Below are positions 1 through 8,348 of a DNA stretch of 64,000 nt, in pieces (the stretch's first letter is position 1; each line of letters opens with the position of its first letter). The stretch spans positions 106,405 to 170,404 of the forward strand of contig NZ_FMZX01000011.1 in assembly GCF_900101615.1 (NCBI RefSeq), in the 5' to 3' direction. A program made the position numbers and the translations under genes. The stretch is from Belnapia rosea. Lineage in GTDB: Bacteria > Pseudomonadota > Alphaproteobacteria > Acetobacterales > Acetobacteraceae. Under the pieces are notes generated by a model, which ran no database searches, was not told the origin of the DNA, and saw only the letters and a program-made list of their open reading frames with translations.

Positions 1-707
1 CCGTCCTTCACATGCGGGTTGCGGGCGCGCTGCTCGGCGACGGTGCTTTCCCAGGCGAAGTGCTCGCGGCCCGGCGCCTTGTAGTCATGCGCGGTGAAGA
101 TCCGCGTCGCGGGCGGCAGGTCGAGCAGCCGGCGGATGCTGCGCCAGAGCATGCGCGCATCGCCGCCCGGGAAGTCGCAGCGGGCGGTGCCGTAATCCGG
201 CATGAAGAGCGTATCGCCGACGAAGGCGGCATCGCCGATGCGATAGGCGATGCAGGCCGGCGTGTGTCCCGGCACATGCAGCACCTCGACGGTCAGGCCA
301 CCGAGCGGGAAGCGGTCGCCATCGGCGAAGAGCCGGTCGAAATCGCCGCCATCGGGGGCGAGGTCCGCGGCATCGAAGACGGGGCGGAAGATCGCCTGGA
401 CATCGCGGATATGCTCGCCGATGCCGATCCGGGCGCCGCTGCGCGCCTTGATATAGGGCGCGGCCGTCAGGTGGTCGGCATGCACATGGGTCTCGAGCAC
501 CCAGGCCAGCCGCACCCCCTCCGCCTCGGCGGCGCGCAGGATGGCATCGGCGCCGCCGGTATCGGCGGTCCCGCCACGGTTGTCCCAGTCGAGCACCGGG
601 TCGATGACGGCGCCTTCCAGGCTCGCCGGGTCCCAGACCAGGTAGCTGACCGTATTGGTCGCGTCATCGAAGAAGGCCCGGATCGCCGGGCCGGACGTCT
701 CCGCCAT
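1..707 (-). CDS. MBL-fold metallo-hydrolase (partial, C-terminus beyond the left edge)
   Basis: About 235 codons are visible; the gene runs off the left end of the window. The protein begins MAETSGPAIRAFFD and carries the metallo-beta-lactamase metal motif THVHADHLT near residue 75, then VPGHTPACIAYRIGD (second metal His) and FVGDTLFMPDYG (bridging Asp). This arrangement fits the glyoxalase II / persulfide dioxygenase (ETHE1, Blh) branch, in which a mononuclear Fe or dinuclear Zn site acts on glutathione persulfides or thioesters; which of these is inference. The ATG lies 49 bp downstream of the acetyltransferase gene on the same strand, so the two may be co-transcribed. Confidence 0.85.
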   Translation of the reverse strand, partial: MAETSGPAIRAFFDDATNTVSYLVWDPASLEGAVIDPVLDWDNRGGTADTGGADAILRAAEAEGVRLAWVLETHVHADHLTAAPYIKARSGARIGIGEHIRDVQAIFRPVFDAADLAPDGGDFDRLFADGDRFPLGGLTVEVLHVPGHTPACIAYRIGDAAFVGDTLFMPDYGTARCDFPGGDARMLWRSIRRLLDLPPATRIFTAHDYKAPGREHFAWESTVAEQRARNPHVKD

Positions 708-756
708 GACATCCCCCTGTGCTGCCGGGGCAGCATGCGGGATCGGCGCTGAAATG

Positions 757-1287
757 TCAGCCTGGAAGGTCCCGGTCGGCCATGCCGATGCCGCGCTGCA
801 TGAAGACGAGATCCACCCAGCGGCCGAACTTCACCCCGGCCGATTTCAGCACCCCCGCCTGGCGGAAGCCGAGCGAGACATGCAGGCCGATGGAGCCGAC
901 ATTGTCGCTGTCACCGATGAGGGCGAACATCTGGCGGAAGCCGGCCTCGGCGGCACGCTCCAGCAGCGCGGCCACCAGCGCCTTGCCCACGCCCTGGCCG
1001 CGCACGTCGTTGCGGACATAGATGCTGTCCTCCGCCGTATAGCGATAGGCGGAGCGGTCGCGGAACTGGGCGTAATAGGCAAAGCCGATGATGCCCTGTC
1101 CCTCACCCTGCTCGGCCTCGGCGACCAGCCAGGCCCAGCCCTCGCCCTGAACATGGCGCAGGCGCCGGGCCATCTCCTCCTGGTCGGGCGGCACCTCCTC
1201 GAAGGTGCCGGCGCCATGCTCGACATGATGGGCATAGATGGCGGTGATGGCCGGGAGGTCGTCTGGGCCGGCATCACGGATGATCAT
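757..1287 (-). CDS. GNAT-family N-acetyltransferase (phosphinothricin acetyltransferase-like)
   Basis: The 176-residue protein begins MIIRDAGPDDLPAITAIYAH and covers one GNAT domain. The acetyl-CoA pyrophosphate-binding loop is visible as VRGQGVGKAL around residue 105. The spacing AIYAHHV...GTFEE...W...AYYAQFRDRSAY resembles the Pat/Bar and YncA (L-amino-acid acetyltransferase) group, which acetylates small amines such as phosphinothricin or methionine derivatives. The start is the ATG at 1287 because the domain begins there; a longer frame upstream has no family resemblance. The amidase gene ends 87 bp upstream on the same strand. The substrate is not deducible. Confidence 0.88.
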   Translation of the reverse strand: MIIRDAGPDDLPAITAIYAHHVEHGAGTFEEVPPDQEEMARRLRHVQGEGWAWLVAEAEQGEGQGIIGFAYYAQFRDRSAYRYTAEDSIYVRNDVRGQGVGKALVAALLERAAEAGFRQMFALIGDSDNVGSIGLHVSLGFRQAGVLKSAGVKFGRWVDLVFMQRGIGMADRDLPG

Positions 1288-1374
1288 GCGGCAATCCCTG
1301 GCATCTGGAGGCGGTTCCGGCCCCGTCCTAACCGCCATGGGCGACGGGGACAAGCGGAACGGTCCACCAGCCCC

Positions 1375-2574
1375 TCAGACCGGCAGGCCGAGTTCCGCCG
1401 CGAGGCGCTCCGCGAGGTCCAGCAGGGCACGGTCCCGCCCCGCCGCGGCCACCAGGGAGAGGCCGACCGGCGCCCCCTCGGCCCGGCCGACCGGCAGGCT
1501 GACCTCCGGCAGGCCGGCGAGGCCGGCGATGGCGGTGACGCCCATGCTGCGCTCCCGCACGGCATTCTGCTCCGCCTGGCTCGCCTCGAGCTTCGGCGCC
1601 GGCACCGGCGAGGTCGGGTAGACGAGGACGGCCCCGCCGGCCAGCAGGGCCCGCATCCGGGCCTGGAAGCCGCGGCGGAAGGCCCGGCCGGCGGCCGCCT
1701 TGGCGGGGTCCATCGCGCGGGCGGCGGCGAAGCGCTCCTTCACCCCCGGGCCGAATTCGGGCCCCACCGCCTCCACCCAGGAGCCGAGCGTGGCCCAGGC
1801 CTCCTCCGCCTGGGCGCAGCGGAAATGCTCGTAGAGCGCATCCAGCCCCTCCGGCGCGACATCGACCCGCAGCGCCCGGCCGAACAGCCGCTCCAGCACC
1901 AGCATCGGCTCCGCCAATGCGACGACGGTGGCCGGCACGGCATTGATCCAGGCATCGTCCACCTTCAGCAGCGGCCCAAGGCCGGGGCCCGCCCCATCCT
2001 CCGGCAGCAGCACCTGCCCGACGCGGGCGAGGACGGAGGCACGGGCGGCGAACCAGCCGGGCGTGTCGAAGCTCGGCCCGAGGCCGCGGGCGCCGGCGAG
2101 GCTGATGGCGCCCCAGCTCGGCCGGATGCCGAAGACGCCACAATAGCTGGCCGGGATGCGGACCGAGCCGCCGGTATCGGACCCCATGGAGAAATCGACC
2201 AGGCCCGCCGCCACCGCCGCGGCCGAGCCGCAGGAGGAGCCGCCGGGAAAGCGGTCCGGCGCCGCCGGGTTCACCGGCGTGCCATACCAGACATTCTCGC
2301 CCGTCAGCCCGTAGGCGAGCTCGACGGTCTTGGTCTTGCCGCGCAGGCTGGCACCCGCCTGCAGCAGGGATTGCACCACCGGCGCGGTCGCCGCCGCGGG
2401 CGGGTTGGTGCGGGCCCAGTCCGGGTTGCCGTAGCCGGTCGGGCTGCCGGCGACGTCGTAGAGATCCTTCACCGCGAAACCGAGGCCGGCGAGCGGCCCG
2501 TCCGGCGCGCCGGCGATCTCCAGCCGGGGGCCGGGCATGAAGGGGCCGTCACGGTCGGTCATGGCATCCGGCAT
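1375..2574 (-). CDS. Amidase-signature family amidohydrolase
   Basis: The protein has about 399 residues and the Ser-cisSer-Lys triad of the amidase signature family. Lys is in GFAVKDLYDV (about residue 36), cis-Ser in PGGSSCGSA, and nucleophile Ser in GSDTGGSVRIP. It ends shortly after the family's C-terminal LPVGRAEGAPVGLSLVAAAGRD-type segment, slightly shorter than the usual 450-480 residues. Such enzymes hydrolyse amides such as indole-acetamide, aryl amides or allophanate; the substrate here is unknown. The ATG at 2574 has a GAG-rich ribosome site upstream; a second in-frame ATG at 2562 is possible. It is the first gene of a minus-strand run with the acetyltransferase and metallo-hydrolase. 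Confidence 0.88.
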   Translation of the reverse strand: MPDAMTDRDGPFMPGPRLEIAGAPDGPLAGLGFAVKDLYDVAGSPTGYGNPDWARTNPPAAATAPVVQSLLQAGASLRGKTKTVELAYGLTGENVWYGTPVNPAAPDRFPGGSSCGSAAAVAAGLVDFSMGSDTGGSVRIPASYCGVFGIRPSWGAISLAGARGLGPSFDTPGWFAARASVLARVGQVLLPEDGAGPGLGPLLKVDDAWINAVPATVVALAEPMLVLERLFGRALRVDVAPEGLDALYEHFRCAQAEEAWATLGSWVEAVGPEFGPGVKERFAAARAMDPAKAAAGRAFRRGFQARMRALLAGGAVLVYPTSPVPAPKLEASQAEQNAVRERSMGVTAIAGLAGLPEVSLPVGRAEGAPVGLSLVAAAGRDRALLDLAERLAAELGLPV

Positions 2575-2719
2575 GCTGGTCGCCTCGGTCTGCTGGCCTG
2601 TTGCGCGATGATCCTGCCCTGCCGGCGGCTTCACGGCAAAGATCAATCTGCCCCGCGCATGGCAGGCCTCTCGCTACGGCTGTTGCACTTTTCGCCGCAG
2701 CGCAGCATGTAGCCTTGCC

Positions 2720-3529
2720 ATGGATGCCATCGCTCCCCGCCCCAAGCCCGCCATCCCGCCCGCCTTCAATGGGGAGACGGTGACCTGGGTCCATCACTGG
2801 ACCGACAGCCAGTTCTCCTTCCGCTGCACGCGGGATCCGGGCCTGCGCTTCGTCGCCGGCCAGTTCGCCATGATCGGGCTGATGGTCGATGGCAAGCCGC
2901 TGGTGCGGGCCTATTCCATCGTCAGCCCGCCCTGGGACGAGGAGCTCGAATTCCTCTCCATCAAGGTGCAGAACGGGCCGCTGACCTCCCGCCTGCAGCA
3001 TATCCAGCCCGGCGACACGGTGCTGATCGGCAAGAAGCCAACAGGCACGCTGCTCACCGAGAACCTGCTGCCGGGCAAGACCCTCTGGCTGCTGGCGACC
3101 GGGACCGGCCTCGCCCCCTTCATGTCCCTGATCCGCGAGCCGGATGTCTATGAGCGCTACGAGCATGTCGTGGTCGCTCATACGGTGCGCGAGGTGAAGG
3201 AGCTGGCCTACCGGCAGTACATCTCCGAGGAGCTGCCGCGGCACGAATTCCTCGGCGAGATCCTGGCCGGCAAGCTGCTCTACTACCCGAGCGTGACGCG
3301 GGAGCCCTTCATCACCCAGGGCCGGATCACCGACCTGATCGAATCCGGCAGGATCTTCACCGATCTCGGCCTGCCGCCGCTCTCGCCGGAGCGCGACCGG
3401 GTGATGCTCTGTGGCTCCGAGGCGATGAATGCCGATGTGAAGGCGATGCTGGAGGCGCGGGGCTTCACCGAAGGCTCGAACAGCGAGCCCGGCAGCTATG
3501 TGCTCGAGAAGGCCTTCGTCACGAAATAG
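2720..3529 (+). CDS. fpr: Ferredoxin--NADP(+) reductase
   Basis: The 269-residue flavoprotein transfers electrons between NADPH and ferredoxin or flavodoxin in the cytoplasm. The FAD-binding motif RAYSIVS is at residues 63-69, the NADP-binding GTGLAPF at about 128-134, and the CGSEAMN nicotinamide motif near 231. The chain ends AFVTK, typical of the short bacterial FNR subclass in which the C-terminal extension stacks on FAD. The length matches the family (255-270). It stands alone, divergent from the amidase run with about 145 bp between the two start codons. Fpr is often tied to oxidative stress or Fe-S supply, but I see no clear SoxR-type operator. Confidence 0.95.
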   Translation: MDAIAPRPKPAIPPAFNGETVTWVHHWTDSQFSFRCTRDPGLRFVAGQFAMIGLMVDGKPLVRAYSIVSPPWDEELEFLSIKVQNGPLTSRLQHIQPGDTVLIGKKPTGTLLTENLLPGKTLWLLATGTGLAPFMSLIREPDVYERYEHVVVAHTVREVKELAYRQYISEELPRHEFLGEILAGKLLYYPSVTREPFITQGRITDLIESGRIFTDLGLPPLSPERDRVMLCGSEAMNADVKAMLEARGFTEGSNSEPGSYVLEKAFVTK

Positions 3530-3943
3530 CTGGGCGCCGTCGCTCACCGGCCACAAAATGGTGGCAATCGATCCGCACGCGGCGCTTTTCTGAATTTTCG
3601 GCAATAATCCGGCAATAAGGCTGGGCGCCGCCAAGCATGCCGCGATTGCGCGCCATCGGCTCCGGCCAAAGCGGCACCAAGCTGCTCGGGCGCCCGCTTG
3701 GCCGGTTCCGCTGCCCCTCCTGCCCCATGCCGCATGCCATCCTCCATCCCGCCCGGCTCCCGTAGGCCGCAGATGCGGATGGATTCTTGCGCCGAGCTAA
3801 ATATATCGTAATCTTGTTAATAGTTGAGGTCCGGCCGCGGCTTCCGGAGATTGCGTTGCAGGGGGAGAACGGCAGGCCAGTTCGGCCTCCGTTTGCCCGT
3901 GGACGCGAACCCGATGCCGGAAGGCGGGGGGAAAGGGCAGGAA
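3530..3943 (+). other. Intergenic region between fpr and the MHS transporter
   Basis: About 410 bp carry no convincing gene. An imperfect hairpin at 3662-3705 (arms CCGGCCAA and TTGGCCGG) could end fpr transcription, but no T-run follows. A strikingly AT-rich patch at about 3797-3825 stands out from the surrounding GC-rich DNA and is the likeliest promoter zone for the transporter. Short frames on the minus strand here look like noise: they lack a ribosome site and family resemblance. Confidence 0.5.
3787..3825 (+). promoter_or_regulatory. Candidate promoter upstream of the MHS transporter
   Basis: This is a short AT-rich island. A TTGCGC element at 3787-3792 is followed after 16 bp by a weak TAATCT at 3809-3814. 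The match to sigma-70 consensus is partial, so the call rests mainly on the base-composition change about 120 bp before the start codon. Confidence 0.28.
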
Positions 3944-5659
3944 ATGAGCGCGCATACCGCAGCAACGACCACCGGCGCCAAGGTGCCGCCGATGACGAAG
4001 GAGGAACGGAAGGTCATCCTGGCCTCCTCCCTCGGTACCGTCTTCGAGTGGTACGACTTCTACCTCTTCGGCTCGCTGGCCGCCGTCATTGGGGCGAATT
4101 TCTTCAACCCGCTGGGCGCCGATGGCCAGCCCATGTTCAACGAGGCGACGCGCAACATCTTCGCCCTGCTGGCCTTCGCCGCGGGCTTCCTGGTGCGGCC
4201 CTTCGGCGCCCTGGTCTTCGGCCGGCTCGGCGACCTGGTCGGGCGGAAATACACCTTCCTCGTCACCATCCTCATCATGGGTGGCAGCACCTTCATCGTC
4301 GGCATCCTGCCCACCTCGGCCAGCATCGGCATCTCGGCGGCCGTGATCCTCATCATCCTCCGCATGCTCCAGGGCCTGGCGCTCGGCGGCGAGTATGGCG
4401 GGGCCGCGACCTATGTGGCGGAGCACGCGCCGAACGGGCGGCGGGGCTTCTACACCTCCTTCATCCAGATCACGGCGACGGCGGGCCTGTTCCTCTCGCT
4501 GCTGGTGATCCTCTTCACCCAGCTCGCCCTGGGCGACGAGGCCTTCCGGGCCTGGGGCTGGCGCATCCCCTTCCTCGTCTCCATCGCCCTCCTCGGCATC
4601 TCCGTCTGGATCCGGCTGCAGATGGAGGAGAGCCCGGCCTTCAAGAAGATGAAGGCCGAGGGCACCGGCTCCAAGGCGCCGCTGAGCGAGGCCTTCGGCC
4701 AGTGGAAGAACGCCAAGGTGGCGCTGTTCGCGCTGCTCGGCCTCGTCATGGGCCAGGCGGTGGTCTGGTACACCGGCCAGTTCTACGCCCTGTTCTTCAT
4801 GGGCAGCGTGCTGAAGGTTGATGGCTTCACCACCAACATGCTGATCGCCTGGTCGCTGCTGCTGGGCTCGGGCGGTTTCGTGCTCTTCGGCTGGCTCTCC
4901 GACAAGATCGGCCGCAAGCCGATTATCCTCGGTGGCTGCCTGCTCGCGGCGCTGACCTATTTCCCGCTCTTCAAGCTGCTGAGCGCGGAGGCCAACCCGG
5001 CCCTGCACAAGGCGCATTCGGAGATCTCGGTCCAGATCGTGACCGACAAGAGCACCTGCTCCTTCCAGTTCAACCCGACCGGCACGGCGAAATTCACCGA
5101 GCCCTGCGACCTCGCCAAGGCGGCGCTGGCCCGCGCCTCGGTCAACTACACCGTCGAGGAGGCGGCACCCGGCACGCCGGCCGCCGTCCGCATCCAGGGT
5201 GGGCAGCTGCTCCAGGCCAACTCGCCGACCTTCGCCCGTGACCTCGGCGCGGCGCTGACGGCTGCGGGCTACCCGGCCGCCTCCAACCCGACCGTCGTGA
5301 AGATGTCGAACCCCTTCGACATCTTCCGCGAGCAGCCGGCGGTGCTGATCGGCGTGCTGACCATCCTGGTGATCTACGTCACCATGGTCTACGGCCCGAT
5401 CGCCGCGGCGCTGGTCGAGCTCTTCCCGACCCGCATCCGCTACACCTCCATGTCGCTGCCCTACCATATCGGCAATGGCTGGTTCGGCGGGCTGCTGCCG
5501 GCGACGAGCTTCGCCATGATCGCGCAGACCGGCGACGTCTATTACGGGTTGTGGTACCCGATCGTGATCGCGGGGCTGACCGTCGTCATCGGCGCCTTCT
5601 TCGTGCCGGAGACCAAGAACCGCGACATCTTCAACGACGCGTCCTCCGCCCAGCGCTGA
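3944..5659 (+). CDS. MHS-family MFS transporter with a large extracytoplasmic insertion
   Basis: The 571-residue inner-membrane symporter belongs to the metabolite:H+ symporter branch of the MFS (relatives: ProP, ShiA, KgtP). The N-terminal ASSLGTVFEWYDFYLFG and the RPFGALVFGRLGDLVGRKY motif between the second and third helices are diagnostic, and LSDKIGRKP repeats the motif in the second half. Residues about 347-459 form a hydrophilic block with two cysteines (TCSF, PCDL) that most MHS members (about 430-450 residues) lack; topology would place it on the periplasmic side. The ATG at 3944 follows AGGGCAGGA; an upstream in-frame ATG at 3914 would add ten residues. The substrate, probably a carboxylate or compatible solute, is not predictable. 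A strong terminator follows. Confidence 0.9.
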   Translation: MSAHTAATTTGAKVPPMTKEERKVILASSLGTVFEWYDFYLFGSLAAVIGANFFNPLGADGQPMFNEATRNIFALLAFAAGFLVRPFGALVFGRLGDLVGRKYTFLVTILIMGGSTFIVGILPTSASIGISAAVILIILRMLQGLALGGEYGGAATYVAEHAPNGRRGFYTSFIQITATAGLFLSLLVILFTQLALGDEAFRAWGWRIPFLVSIALLGISVWIRLQMEESPAFKKMKAEGTGSKAPLSEAFGQWKNAKVALFALLGLVMGQAVVWYTGQFYALFFMGSVLKVDGFTTNMLIAWSLLLGSGGFVLFGWLSDKIGRKPIILGGCLLAALTYFPLFKLLSAEANPALHKAHSEISVQIVTDKSTCSFQFNPTGTAKFTEPCDLAKAALARASVNYTVEEAAPGTPAAVRIQGGQLLQANSPTFARDLGAALTAAGYPAASNPTVVKMSNPFDIFREQPAVLIGVLTILVIYVTMVYGPIAAALVELFPTRIRYTSMSLPYHIGNGWFGGLLPATSFAMIAQTGDVYYGLWYPIVIAGLTVVIGAFFVPETKNRDIFNDASSAQR

Positions 5660-5682
5660 CCGGCGCGACGGGCTTCCGCCAG

Positions 5683-5714
5683 GGGCGCCGGGGGTATTCC
5701 CCGGCGCCCTTTTT
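5683..5714 (+). terminator. Intrinsic terminator after the MHS transporter
   Basis: A perfect 11-bp stem (GGGCGCCGGGG paired with CCCCGGCGCCC) with loop GTATT is followed directly by five T. It lies 24 bp past the transporter stop codon. Confidence 0.92.
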
Positions 5715-5774
5715 CATGCCGCTTGCCGACGGACGGATGGCTTGCGAGGCTCCGTCCAAACGGGGAGCGAAACC

Positions 5775-7652
5775 ATGCAGGGCTATGACGCGACCTATGC
5801 CGCCTGGCGGGCCGACCCGGAGGGGTACTGGCGCGAGGCGGCGCGCGGGATCGACTGGGAGCGGGCACCGGCCGCCATCTTCGACCCCAAGGCCGGGGTC
5901 TACGGACGCTGGTTCCCGGATGCGCGCCTGAACACCTGCCACAATGCGCTCGACCGCCATGTCGCGGCCGGGCGCGGTGCCCAGCCGGCGCTGCATTACG
6001 ACAGCCCGGTGACGGGGCGGAGCAGGAGCTTCACCTATGACGAGCTGCTCGCGCGCGTGGCGAAGCTCGCCGGCGCGCTGGCGGCGCGCGGCATCGCCGC
6101 CGGCGACCGCGTCGTCATCTACCTGCCCATGGTGCCGGAGGCGGCGATCGCCATGCTGGCCTGCGCCCGGCTCGGCGCGGTGCATTCCGTCGTCTTCGGC
6201 GGCTTCGCGGCGGCCGAGCTCGCGGCACGCATCGCCGATGCACGACCCAAGCTCGTCATCTCCGCCTCCTGCGGGATCGAACCGGGGCGCGTCGTCGCCT
6301 ACAAGCCGCTGCTCGATGCCGCGATCGGCCTCTCGCCGCACAAGCCGGACCATTGCCTGATCCTGCGCCGGCCGGAGCTCGACTGCACCCTCACCCCCGG
6401 CCGCGACGAGGACCTGCTGGAGGCCGAGGCCGCCGCCACGCCGCATCCCTGCGTGCCGGTCGCCGCGACCGACCCGCTCTACATCCTCTACACCAGCGGC
6501 ACCACGGGGAAGCCCAAGGGTGTCGTCCGCGACAACGGGGGCCATGCGGTGGCCCTGCACAATTCCATGCGTATGCTCTACGGCCTCGGCGCCGGCGACG
6601 TGATGTTCACCGCCTCCGATGTCGGCTGGGTCGTCGGCCACTCCTACATCGTCTATGCGCCGCTGCTCGCGGGGGCGACCACGGTGCTCTATGAGGGCAA
6701 GCCGGTCGGAACGCCGGATGCCTCCGCCTTCTGGCGGGTCTGCGCGCAGTACCGGGTGACGGCCATGTTCACCGCGCCGACCGCGATGCGCGCCATCAAG
6801 CGCGAGGACCCGGAGGGGCGGCTGATGGCCGGGCACGACCTCTCCGCGCTGCAGGCCCTCTTCCTTGCCGGCGAGCGCTGCGACCCGCCGACCGCCGAAT
6901 GGGCCGCCGGCCTGCTCCGCCGCCCGGTGATCGACCATTGGTGGCAGACCGAGACGGGCTGGGCGATCACCGGCAATTTCCGCGGCCTCGGCCTGTTCGA
7001 GCCGCGCTTCGGCAGCGGCGGCAAGCCCTCGCCCGGCTACGAGGTGGCGGCGCTCGACGATGCCGGCCAGCCCCAGCCGCCGGGCGAGACGGGCACGCTC
7101 GCCATCCGCCTGCCGATGCCGCCCGGCTGCCTGCCGACCCTCTGGCAGGCCGACGACCGCTGCCGCGAGGCCTATCTCGAGGCCTTCCCCGGCTGGTACA
7201 ACACCTCCGACGCCGGCGTCATCGATGCCGATGGCTATGTCTCCGTCATGTCCCGCACCGACGACATCATCAACGTCGCCGGCCACCGCCTCAGCACCGG
7301 GGCGATGGAGGAGGTGCTGGCGGGCCACCCGGATGTCGCCGAATGCGCCGTGCTCGGGGTGAAGGACAGCCTGAAGGGCCAGGTCCCGCTCGGCCTCGTC
7401 GTGCTGAAATCCGGCGTGGCCCGGCCCGAGGCCGATCTGGCGCGGGAGCTGGTGGCGCTGGTGCGCGAGCGGATCGGCCCCGTCGCCGCCTTCAAGGATG
7501 CGAAGGTGGTGACGCGCCTGCCGAAGACGCGCAGCGGCAAGATCCTGCGCGCGACGCTCCGCAAGATCGCCGATGGCGAAAGCTATGCCGTGCCGCCCAC
7601 CATCGACGACCCGGCCATCCTCGAGGAGATGCAGGCGAGCCTCGGGCGATAG
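5775..7652 (+). CDS. prpE: Propionyl-CoA synthetase (acyl-CoA ligase, PrpE type)
   Basis: The 625-residue ATP-dependent ligase makes propionyl-CoA (or acetyl-CoA) through an acyl-AMP. The AMP-binding P-loop YTSGTTGKPKGVVRDNGGHAV includes the VRDNGG segment typical of PrpE. Other family motifs are WWQTETGW, the SDAGVIDADGYVSVMSRTDDIINVAGHRLS hinge region (quoted here as spaced blocks), and the C-terminal PKTRSGKI, whose Lys is the acetylation-regulated catalytic residue. The length matches PrpE. The ATG at 5775 has GGGGAGCGA upstream; a longer frame starting at 5742 has no family match. The gene is isolated by the terminator before it. Confidence 0.92.
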   Translation: MQGYDATYAAWRADPEGYWREAARGIDWERAPAAIFDPKAGVYGRWFPDARLNTCHNALDRHVAAGRGAQPALHYDSPVTGRSRSFTYDELLARVAKLAGALAARGIAAGDRVVIYLPMVPEAAIAMLACARLGAVHSVVFGGFAAAELAARIADARPKLVISASCGIEPGRVVAYKPLLDAAIGLSPHKPDHCLILRRPELDCTLTPGRDEDLLEAEAAATPHPCVPVAATDPLYILYTSGTTGKPKGVVRDNGGHAVALHNSMRMLYGLGAGDVMFTASDVGWVVGHSYIVYAPLLAGATTVLYEGKPVGTPDASAFWRVCAQYRVTAMFTAPTAMRAIKREDPEGRLMAGHDLSALQALFLAGERCDPPTAEWAAGLLRRPVIDHWWQTETGWAITGNFRGLGLFEPRFGSGGKPSPGYEVAALDDAGQPQPPGETGTLAIRLPMPPGCLPTLWQADDRCREAYLEAFPGWYNTSDAGVIDADGYVSVMSRTDDIINVAGHRLSTGAMEEVLAGHPDVAECAVLGVKDSLKGQVPLGLVVLKSGVARPEADLARELVALVRERIGPVAAFKDAKVVTRLPKTRSGKILRATLRKIADGESYAVPPTIDDPAILEEMQASLGR

Positions 7653-7744
7653 GGTGAAAACCCAATCACGCGCCGCGCAACAGGACTGAAGGCCTGGATT
7701 GGGTCGCCTGCCGCGGCAGCCTTCCTGGCGGGGCGGTGGGGTGC

Positions 7745-8050
7745 CTACCCCGCCCCCTGAGCCTTCCGCACCTCGTCAAGCACCGCCTCATGTGTCGCCA
7801 GTATCCGCCGCAGCGTAGGTTTGCCTTTGTCGCTCGCCTCGGCGATGCCCTCGTGCATTTCCTCGATCCCGGTCGTCATCTGCTCGGCCAGGCCGGAGAG
7901 CCGCTCCTGTAGCTGCTCGCCATCGTCCTTGAGTTCAGCCGTCCAGATCGCCAGGACGCGGGAGAATTCGGCGGCAGCGCGGGCAGGTGGGACGCCCGCT
8001 TGCAGGAGCTTGATGAGTGGGGCCAGGTCGGCCGCAGGGGAGCGAGACAT
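7745..8050 (-). CDS. Hypothetical protein, helical, 101 residues
   Basis: I do not recognise the family. The chain is strongly helical and charged. It starts MSRSPAADLAPLIKLLQAG, has a coiled-coil-like centre rich in Glu, Gln and Leu (GEQLQERLSGLAEQM), and has no signal peptide or membrane segment. It lies alone between prpE and the ymdB-like gene in a stretch of lower coding density. The stop codon sits inside a GC hairpin (GGCGGGG / CCCCGCC, about 7727-7754). It is probably a real small gene, but no motif assigns a role. Confidence 0.5.
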   Translation of the reverse strand: MSRSPAADLAPLIKLLQAGVPPARAAAEFSRVLAIWTAELKDDGEQLQERLSGLAEQMTTGIEEMHEGIAEASDKGKPTLRRILATHEAVLDEVRKAQGAG

Positions 8051-8303
8051 GCTTGGGTAAGTAGGTAAGTGGACCGTGGGTCGCTAGACACATGGAGCTG
8101 CTTTGGGTCGAGAGCAGCCCTCCTGATGGGGTTTTCGCCCGGGAAGTCACCAAACCAGAGCGGATTGCCAAGGCGGCGTCGGGCCGTTATAGGAATCTTC
8201 GCCCAATGCCGCTTCGCGCCCAACTCCCCGAAACCCCCGCCTCAACCCCTCAAACGCTAAAATTCGGGGCTGGCCCTTAATGCTTTCAACGGCTTGGCAG
8301 GCG

Positions 8304-8326
8304 CCACCTCAAGCGAATTGAGGTGG
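8304..8326. terminator. Perfect 9-bp hairpin downstream of the ymdB-like gene
   Basis: CCACCTCAA and TTGAGGTGG form a perfect stem around the loop GCGAA, 22 bp past the minus-strand stop codon of the phosphoesterase. No T-run follows on either strand beyond TTT on the plus strand, so it may only stabilise the transcript end. The rest of 8051-8348 holds no gene that I can support. Confidence 0.4.
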
Positions 8327-8348
8327 TTTGAACCTTTCAATTCGGCTT

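Noticed and set aside
655..2712. A 685-codon plus-strand frame opposite the acetyltransferase and amidase genes.
   Set aside because: Both minus-strand genes carry intact family motifs, so this frame is a shadow.
7660..7704. Inverted repeat ACCCAATC / GATTGGGT downstream of prpE.
   Set aside because: The loop is 29 nt and no T-run follows, so I could not support a terminator.
8055..8072. Short direct repeat GTAAGTAG / GTAAGTGG.
   Set aside because: Two copies only, with no array, spacer pattern or associated gene.
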